Shown here: one piece after another, positions 56,801-64,000 of the stretch | How the letters are laid out: each line of letters begins with the position of its first letter | How positions within the stretch are numbered: position 1 is the first letter of the stretch | From: Theobroma cacao | Lineage: Eukaryota > Streptophyta > Magnoliopsida > Malvales > Malvaceae | Reading direction: 5' to 3' | NCBI RefSeq assembly: GCF_000208745.1 | Contig: NC_030857.1 | Coordinates: 1,616,188 to 1,680,187 of the forward strand | Length of the DNA stretch: 64,000 bases | Made by a program: the position numbers and the translations under genes | Notes under the pieces: generated by a model | Databases searched by the model: none | What the model was told of the DNA's origin: nothing | The model's input: only the letters and a program-made list of their open reading frames with translations

Positions 56801-59800
56801 TGATGAGCTCATACTTTGACCATCAATAGCTGCCTTACCAGCCACTAAGGCTATAAGAACAGGAGCCCCAACAGTTTTTCTGACATTCCAAAACATAAAG
56901 CAATGGCCCCTCCTGTCAGTTTCCTCAGCAGTCACTCCAAAGTAATCCACAGTATCATCCCAAAACACCTCTGGGAATTCCAAGACAACTTTATTAAGAA
57001 CTCCAAATCCAAGCCGCTGTATGGAAGAATGTTTCCATTGGGGCAATGAAGGAGAAAACTTTATGGCTCCTGCTTTCAAGCAACCAAGTGGCACAGTAAT
57101 AAGCACAGCATCTCCTGAAAACTCACTGCCATTCAAAGTGGAAACTTTGACCTGCCTATGTTGACTATCATCAGTTCCAGAATCCTTTGGGCTGTATGAA
57201 ATATTTGTGACTACATGGTTCAAGTGGAGGAGAAGTCCCTCTGCAAGAGACTCAACCACTGTGCTGTAACCCCCTTTAATCATACAATGGGGTCCTCCAA
57301 ATCCGCCATAAACATCATCTTGATTCCAGTGGGGAAGAGACACTTCCTTAAGCGAAGCAGCACAACCATACTCCAAATGGGCATAGTGCCAATTCATAAC
57401 CCTTCTCTCAAGAGAACTCAAAATCTCCTCTTTAGAACACTTTTCTTCAGGAAAATTTCCAATGACATTGCTTGCTTTGGAATCATAGAAAGCTTCCACA
57501 GAAGAATGTGATTCTGTTTCTTCAATATCTGCTCCTATTTCTGCCATGCGATGCCTTTTTAGGGCATATTCTAAACCATCCTCAAGAGACATTCTCATTG
57601 CTTTTTCACCTTTTTGAGCAACAAGAAATACCATGTCATCAAGAAGAGTGTTGTATTCAGCTTCCAGAGCATCGTCCAGATCTGCAGGAACCTTTTGACC
57701 AGTTACAATGTCATACAGAGGACAGGAACTATTCAACACAGTCAACTCTAGCCCCAACTGTGCACAAACCAATGATGAAGGATCTGGTCTTCTATTAGTG
57801 GAAACGTCAGCCTCAACTCCTGTAATAATGCTAGCCCCAAGATCCACAGGTACGGAAAGAGAAGAGCAATCTGTATGAACACGACCTCCTATCCTATTCC
57901 TAGCCTCAAGTACAACTACTGAAAATCCATGACGTTGCAAGTGGCGTGCAGCAGTCAATCCAGCAGGACCAGCTCCAACAACTATGATTTTCTTTCTGAC
58001 CTCTGAATCACCCTTCAAGTGATCATTCCAGTAAGGATTATCATAAGCAGCAGATTGAACATATTGTGAGTCATTCCTTTCTTCCGGAGTTACTACAGGG
58101 GCAATTCCCATGTCAACTACATCACAAGATAGATCAGCACCTGGAACCTGCAAATTAATCAATCCAGGGTTTAGTTTTACATCAATGCTGTCATTTTGCT
58201 GGCAATTATCACTTAGGCATTCTTCTTGTATTTTTACATTAGGTAATTCTGGTGTGATCGAATCAACCGATACTTCACATAATTTGGCTTCAGATGCCAG
58301 GTTTTGATCATCAACTCTAACACCACTCTTTGCCTCTGCAGGAGCTTCAGTTGTCTTGACCTGACCAAGGATAAAGGCAACTCCATCCTCTGAATCAGCA
58401 ATGGAGGCCCCAGAACTACCCTCAAAATTTTCTTCCTCTAGAAGTTTATAGTTATGCTTCGCGTTAAGTTCTGCCTTCTCTTTCTTGGAAGCAATTCCGA
58501 AGTTTATATAACCCTGCAAAAAGGAGGTTAGCATTTGATTTTCTTCAACACTTCAAGATCAACATTAAATTTACCCCAAAGGTACTAAAAGATGAGAAAT
58601 TACAAAAAATAAGAAATTTTATCCATCAAAAAACATATATAACAGATTCTGACTCATTAAAGAGTAAACACTTACACTCTGATCAAGAAATGCATATATC
58701 TCCCTAATGAGGGAAGCCCGGGCTGGTTCAGCCTCTGAAGGAGTATCAGTCACACCACAGTCAACAAGAGGCAAAATACGAGTAACATCTTTACTCCAAA
58801 GACCTAAGATATGATTCCTGCAGCACCGAGCGATTAAATTCCATTGAAGAAATCAGAGCTTTTTAAAATAGAAAAATCAGAGGGTAACACATTGGGAACT
58901 GGCAATTAGATCCACTCCTATAAAAGAAAGAGACCAGAATAGGAATCCTTGAATATACAAGTAAATTATATGAATAATTCCATGTTATAGGCCCAATCAC
59001 AAATCATAAAAATAAAAAGTTTCCATAAAAGATGTCACGTGGTGCACAAGGTCTCGACAGTAATTAATTCGCTATAGTTTAAAATTAAAAAAAAAAAAGA
59101 ATGGGAGCACAAAACAGGAGCCCATACTCACAGAATAATTCATAATAATAACTATAACTAAACAAAATTATAAAAAAAAAAAATCACAAACCTGCATTCC
59201 AAATATTCCTGTAGCCCACCTCTACGCTTCAAGACCTCCTTAAATTTGATCTTCTCAACTGGACCCACTGCACGAGCTTTCAGTCCAGCTGACACTGCAG
59301 CCTCATCAAACTTCTCTCTTGCTCTAAAGGAACGATCACTGTCTACAAACTGCTGACTTCCAAAAAACCCTTGCTCACTTATCAAATTCTCCCAATCGGC
59401 GTCCCCTTCATAAGCCATATCTCCATGCCTACGCTTTTTAATATTGCGCCCAGCACGCTGGATAGCTGATGACTTACTGTCTTTGATTTCAGAACTAGGC
59501 AGAGAGACCACATCTTCATGGCAACTTTCATTTTCATCAGGTGTTAAGGATGTAGGAGAATCTCCATCAGCCTCTTCATTGACGGAAAAACAATCATGGC
59601 TGGGAACACAGGCCCCATGGGATGCATCTTCAGATGGTTGATGCAAAGCAGAGTTGCACCTCCTAATGGAGGCAACAAGTTCATTGGGATGAACATGGGT
59701 TTCTAAAGACTTTTCCTCAGCACAAGTATTTGGACCGTCACTGCAAGTCTCTTCCATCTTCAGTGAATCAACAGCAGATAGAGACAGGTTAAGTTGAATT

Positions 59801-61242
59801 TGTTGTGAACCTTCCTGATATTGGTTGAAAACATAGCCACTTTCCAATTTTGCAGTCTCTTCACATGCATTTTCATAAGACTTGTTTAACAACTCATCAT
59901 TAGAGTTTTCTTCGCCAATTGAATAAATCTCTGGATCTGCACTCAAAATATATTTGTTTGAAATGTCCATAGACTGTGGAACCAAACCTCCAGCACTAGA
60001 TCCATGGATTTCTTCCATCAGGTTTGACGAAGAAAGAGAGTTGGCCATTTCCACTACACAGGGCACTAAACTGCCTGTTTTGGCTGTAGATTGAAGTTCT
60101 AATCCATCCTTTAAACCTTCACTTTCTGGTTTACCTCTCTGGTCAACTGCTGAACAATTGTCCCTGAGCTGAATATTGGAATGCCGATTTCCATCCTTTT
60201 CACAAACTTTAGGTGACCTGCATGGATCTTCAATGGGTCCTTTTTGGGCATTTAAGTCACATGGCTCCAAAATGGTCTCTTGTTGACACACACCATCATC
60301 AAATCTTTGATTCACTGCTGTGTTGCATTCTTTGGATGTCGAATGCCACAAGCTTGTACCAGAAACTGAAAGAGAACTGTCATCACACTTTCTGCTGGGG
60401 TTCTTTGAAACAAAAGCATGATGGGTAGCCTTGCAATTCTGTTTCAAACACGAATTTGGGAGAGACTTCCTTTGTGAACCAGATTGCACCCTCTGAAAAA
60501 AGGTTGACAAGGACTCTTCCAACTTCTCATCCAAAGGCTGATCTGAAGCTTCCCCAGGCCACAAGCCTCCCTCATTATGATCTTCCTCAACCTGAGATTC
60601 CAACCCTTCTGAATCATCATCATCCCCAGTGGCCTTTGCTTTCGAATCAAACTTGCCTCTCCTTACTTTCCCTGTACTCTTTCTTTCAACTCCTTTATCA
60701 GTAACCACATTAGATCTGTCTTCACCAATATCCTGACCTTTCTCCACAGTCTTCAACTCAGAATTTCCATCCAAAACCCCATCATCCTCCACAGACTCAT
60801 TCAAAGCATAACCCCTTCCCCTCATTGTTCCAGGTTCAATATCTTTCTTGGGACACTTCAACTTCTTCCTAAAGCTCGCCAAGGTATCATTCATTTCCCC
60901 CAAATCCTCCTCAGCCTCACCCAAAATTTTATGTGCCTTAACTTCAACCTTGTGGCACTTCTCAACACTGCCCTCCAATCCAGCCTTAATCTTTTTAGGA
61001 TTCTTAGGTTTCCTTAACTTCAACAAAGATCCAATGGGCTCATCATCACCCGAATCAAAACCAACCTCCACCGGCGTAACCTTTACTCTTTTCTTAGGCC
61101 CCCCACCACTATCCATTTTCTTGTTCCTAGGTTTCAATGAGTGCTGTAATGAATCCTTTTCTAACCCTAGCTCAACTTTATTCCCCATATCAAATTGCAA
61201 TTCTGGACCTGCCTTGGAATTTGAACCATCGTCACTTTCCAT
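53845..61242 (-). CDS. LDL3, LSD1-like histone H3K4 demethylase
   Basis: Eight coding exons: 61242-59192, 58817-58676, 58513-56195, 56066-55973, 55801-55440, 54946-54242, 54139-54065 and 53910-53845. They give 1937 residues with continuous phase. The first 683 residues are a long charged, Ser/Glu-rich, probably disordered region. Then come a SWIRM domain (about 684-765), an FAD-binding GAGPAGLTAARHLQRHGF (about 911-928) with RIGGRVH, and an amine-oxidase domain. That domain keeps the LSD1-type flavin-proximal Lys (GFGVLNKVVLEF) and GAYSYV, and ends with CKEHPDTVGGAMLSGLREA. The C-terminal third is Ala-rich coiled coil plus a conserved KPVMNT-ending tail. It matches Arabidopsis LDL3 (At4g16310), which removes H3K4me2 co-transcriptionally and affects shoot regeneration. 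The protein is longer than Arabidopsis LDL3 (about 1630), mainly in disordered parts. Confidence 0.95.
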
Positions 61243-63572
61243 CTCTCAATTACCACAAAACCAAAGCTCATAATTTCAAGCAAAGATTCCCTCCTTCAAG
61301 CAACTAAAGCCATATCCAACAAATTCAGAGCGAAAACCAAATGTTCCAACGCTTTGTCAAATCCTAAAACATTCAACCAAAAAAAATTATATTCACAGTT
61401 AAAAATATACAGAGTTTCTCACAATTAATGAGTTTTCCACAATCTATCGTCAATGCATTAGTTCTACTCTCTCTAGTGCATGGAATCCAATGAGGAAATA
61501 AGATTTCGAAAATACAAACAAAAAACCTAGGGTTTTTAAGAGAATTAGTGAGGCCTAGGGAAAGAGATAAAGATAGAGAGAGAGATAGAGATAGAGAACA
61601 AACCAGACCTGAGGGACGAACCTCGAAAGCAGTGAAAACGGTGGCGTTAATGGAATTTGACGATAGTGAGAGGCGCACGTTAGCGTCTTTGTTTTCTGGC
61701 GTTAGAGAAGCTCACGCCCTGTATATTGCGCTGCGACCACGGTGTAATGAAAAAAAAAAATTAAATGGAAAAAGTTTAAATAATAGATCTATTTATTCTC
61801 ATGAGGAAATAAAATTTAAATAGGAAATAACGAACCTTTACAAATTAGGCCTCGAGGGAGTGCCCCCTTCCATTTTTTTCGCTCCACGCCAATTATTTCT
61901 GCTGGATGGAGCCAACTCACTTTGGTTTTGCAAATTTGATCTCAATGTGTAGACATACCCCAAAATTCTAAGTGACGACTTTAATTTAAATAAAAAATTA
62001 TAATATTTAAATTTCAATAGGGGTTAGAAAAATCAATTAAAATTAATTGATTTGATTCAGTTAATTTCGTTAAAATAGTTAATTCTATTATAATGGTTAG
62101 TTATCTTTGTTAAATCAGATATGTTCGATTTAAAAAATTTACAATGAATTAACTAAATTAACAAATTTTATATTTATTATTTTAATAAGGTAAATGGTAA
62201 ATGTATTTCATTTGTAGAGATTTTTCATAATTAGGTATAAATAAAGTATTAACATTTTATAAAAGAAATGAAAAGTATCACATAATAAGTTTTTTTTTAA
62301 TTTTAAATTTCATTTATTTATTTTGATATATATAAATATATAATCCACGTAGATGTTTAACTTCTCAATGCAACAAGAAAAAAACAATTTATAATTATTA
62401 AAACATTAATATCAATATATCACTTATATAATCATATGAAATACTTACAAAAATTAAATATAATGCAAAACTAATATTCATATAATTATTTTCTTCATTT
62501 TTTTTATCAAAAACTTAGTTATTTACAAATTATCTCACTTATTTATTAAAAGATGTGAAAGATTTTTTATTAAATAACAAAAATTACAAAGCATTTATAT
62601 AAAACCTAAATAAGTAATTAATTAGTTTAAAATTATTTATTTAATTTTTATTATCTCTCGATCTTTTAAATTAAGTTTACTAGATGATTTTAATCTCATG
62701 TTAAGAATTATGGTTTTAAATCAGTATACCAAATAAGATCTATAATTAGATAATTTAATAATTTTTATAAATCTTATATATCTTGTATTTATAATAGTAT
62801 TAATTTTTTGTTTGATTTAAATATTAAATTAATATGCACATGTGACATTTAATATGTTTTGTTCTTTTTCATTATTTAAAAAACTATTTTGCTTTTATTC
62901 GTGAACATCAACTTCTTATATTTCCACCTTTCTCTTTCTCATTTCATACATATGCCATTCAATGGCATTGATTTGGCAACTACCTTAATTTGTCAACTAC
63001 TTTAAAGGAAAACAAAATATTAGTAACAAATTACCTAATTAAGAAAATATTACTAATATAAGAGAAAATTATTGGATTCTTTCCAAAAAAAGATTATCTA
63101 TAACATATATATAAAGAATACCAAAAAGGTTTCTTCATTTAATCACGTGAAGGGTATAAAAAATAAAAAAAAATAAAAAAACAAATAGAAAGAGACTCGC
63201 GTGCAACGCACGGCCATAGTCTAATATTAATCATAGAAAAGAGATAATGTCAAAAAATTTTCATAGTAAGTTATTAAGTGAAATGAAAATTTTAGTAAAT
63301 TTTTAAAAATAAAATTATTTCTATAAAGTCGATTAAAATCAAATTAATTGATTTGTTTTAGTATATAAATCTTGATGTCCATGATTTTATGTTTTATATT
63401 TTATGGTGTTTAAACGTTGGATCACTTACCAACATAAAAAATAAAATACTTAAAAAATAAATTTTATTTATTTATCAAACTTAGTTTTTTGGGCCATGCA
63501 TGGAAAATAAGAAAAAGAAAAAAAAGTGAAAAAGCGTTGGCGCGACTATTCCGCTTAGACTTGAAGCAAAGA
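61243..63572. other. Divergent LDL3/WD40 intergenic region, AT-rich
   Basis: 61243 to about 61740 holds the LDL3 leader and promoter, with a GA-rich repeat at 61560-61597 and a possible leader-intron donor (CAGGTCTGG) near 61610. About 61960-63230 is extremely AT-rich, with degenerate inverted words and a short palindrome CGTGCAACGCACG at 63200-63212, suggesting an old mobile-element relic. No coding frame seen. Confidence 0.5.
61560..61597. repeat. Imperfect GA/GATA microsatellite
   Basis: Repeated GAGA and GATAGA units in the LDL3 leader or promoter. Confidence 0.7.
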
Positions 63573-64000
63573 ATGAGCTCTAAGAGCAAGAGACCACCGC
63601 CTGACCCGGTGGCTGTGCTGAGAGGTCACCGCGCTTCCGTCACCGATGCTTGCTTCCATCCGTCGAGACCCATTCTATTCACCGGGTAAATCCTCAACTT
63701 TCCTTTTTATAAAATTTTAACCCAAATTAAGTGGGGGGGGGGGGGGTTCCATTTCAGCTCTACAGATGGTGAGATGCGGATTTGGGACACGATTCAGCAT
63801 CGCACAGTATCATCTGCATGGTTGTTGTCATTCTTCTTTTAATTTCTTATACTCTCTCTCTCTCTCTTCTTTTTCCTTGACGAAATCGAGCTTGTTTTTG
63901 TTGATAATTCTTATTGTTCTGTTGTTATTTTATAGGGCTCATAGTGCTGCCCATGGGATTATAGCCGTTGCTTGTAGTTCTTTGTCGGGTACCAACAAAG
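63573..64000 (+). CDS. WD40-repeat protein, TANMEI/DSE1 (ASTRA-associated protein 1/GNB1L) type, 5' part only
   Basis: The gene runs off the window. Exons 63573-63685, 63758-63820 and 63936-64000 (continuing) encode the first ~80 residues. The N terminus [20 protein letters not shown] begins the first WD40 blade. [18 protein letters not shown] and DGEMRIWD complete it, and the third exon begins the next segment. It closely resembles Arabidopsis At4g29860 (TANMEI/DSE1), needed for embryo development and plasmodesmatal size control. Animal and fungal relatives act with the TTT/ASTRA chaperone complex for PIK-like kinases, which is inferred here. The first intron is only 72 nt and contains a run of 14 G just before the acceptor. 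Confidence 0.85.
63733..63746 (+). repeat. G14 homopolymer in a 72-nt intron
   Basis: Fourteen consecutive G lie between the donor and the CAG acceptor at 63755-63757. Length is likely to vary or be misread. Confidence 0.9.
63852..63867 (+). repeat. (CT)n microsatellite in intron 2 of the WD40 gene
   Basis: Eight CT dinucleotides. Confidence 0.85.

Noticed and set aside
1..64000. CRISPR arrays, operons, integrases, viral or organelle insertions
   Set aside because: The window is eukaryotic nuclear DNA. I saw no direct-repeat/spacer array, reverse transcriptase, transposase, gag/pol, or plastid/mitochondrial gene.

Overview
This 64 kb window is nuclear DNA from a flowering plant, most likely a eudicot, possibly a rosid. 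The evidence is multi-exon genes with short AT-rich introns, AT-rich intergenic DNA with many TA/CT/GA microsatellites, two plant-type tRNA-Glu genes, and plant-only families (BBX, KIN-7 kinesin, ARC6, LRR receptor kinase, LDL3, plant CGI-58). I cannot name the species. There are two single N positions, each at a TA array.

Layout, left to right: a gene-poor 6 kb; BBX21-type B-box factor (+, 6205-7418); a secreted glycine-rich protein with a cysteine tail (-, 9638-10279); a 15-exon TMCO4/DUF726-type membrane protein (-, 11953-16465); a nine-knuckle CCHC protein with an RS-like N terminus (-, 17267-19033); a candidate secreted DY-peptide precursor (-, 21261-21683); tRNA-Glu(CTC) (-, 22963-23034); an intronless EF-hand/TPR/ZZ protein (-, 24730-27126); a KIN-7 kinesin (+, 29821-34920); ARC6 (-, 35258-38765); a second tRNA-Glu(CTC) (+, 38976-39047); an intronless LRR receptor (pseudo)kinase of the MUSTACHES type (+, 41118-44534); a CGI-58-type alpha/beta hydrolase (-, 46002-49167); V-ATPase subunit c (-, 50561-51629); LDL3 histone demethylase (-, 53845-61242); and the first three exons of a WD40 protein of the TANMEI/DSE1 (ASTRA-associated) type running off the right edge (+, 63573-64000). 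Exon chains were built by hand from splice sites and reading-phase continuity, and all of them close without phase conflict.

These are independent housekeeping and developmental genes, not a cluster or pathway. I found no intact transposon, virus or gene-transfer island, and no clear undescribed multi-gene system. The most useful leads are single-gene oddities. They are: a possible CIF-like sulfated-peptide precursor with a basic C-terminal extension; a Ser-to-Ala change at the expected nucleophile of the DUF726 protein, which also has two GC-AG introns; an HX4D-to-HX4E change in CGI-58; a 78-bp in-frame coding minisatellite in the kinesin; a precise Cys-x3-Cys array in the glycine-rich protein; and two coding-looking fragments between V-ATPase c and LDL3 that my gene models do not explain.
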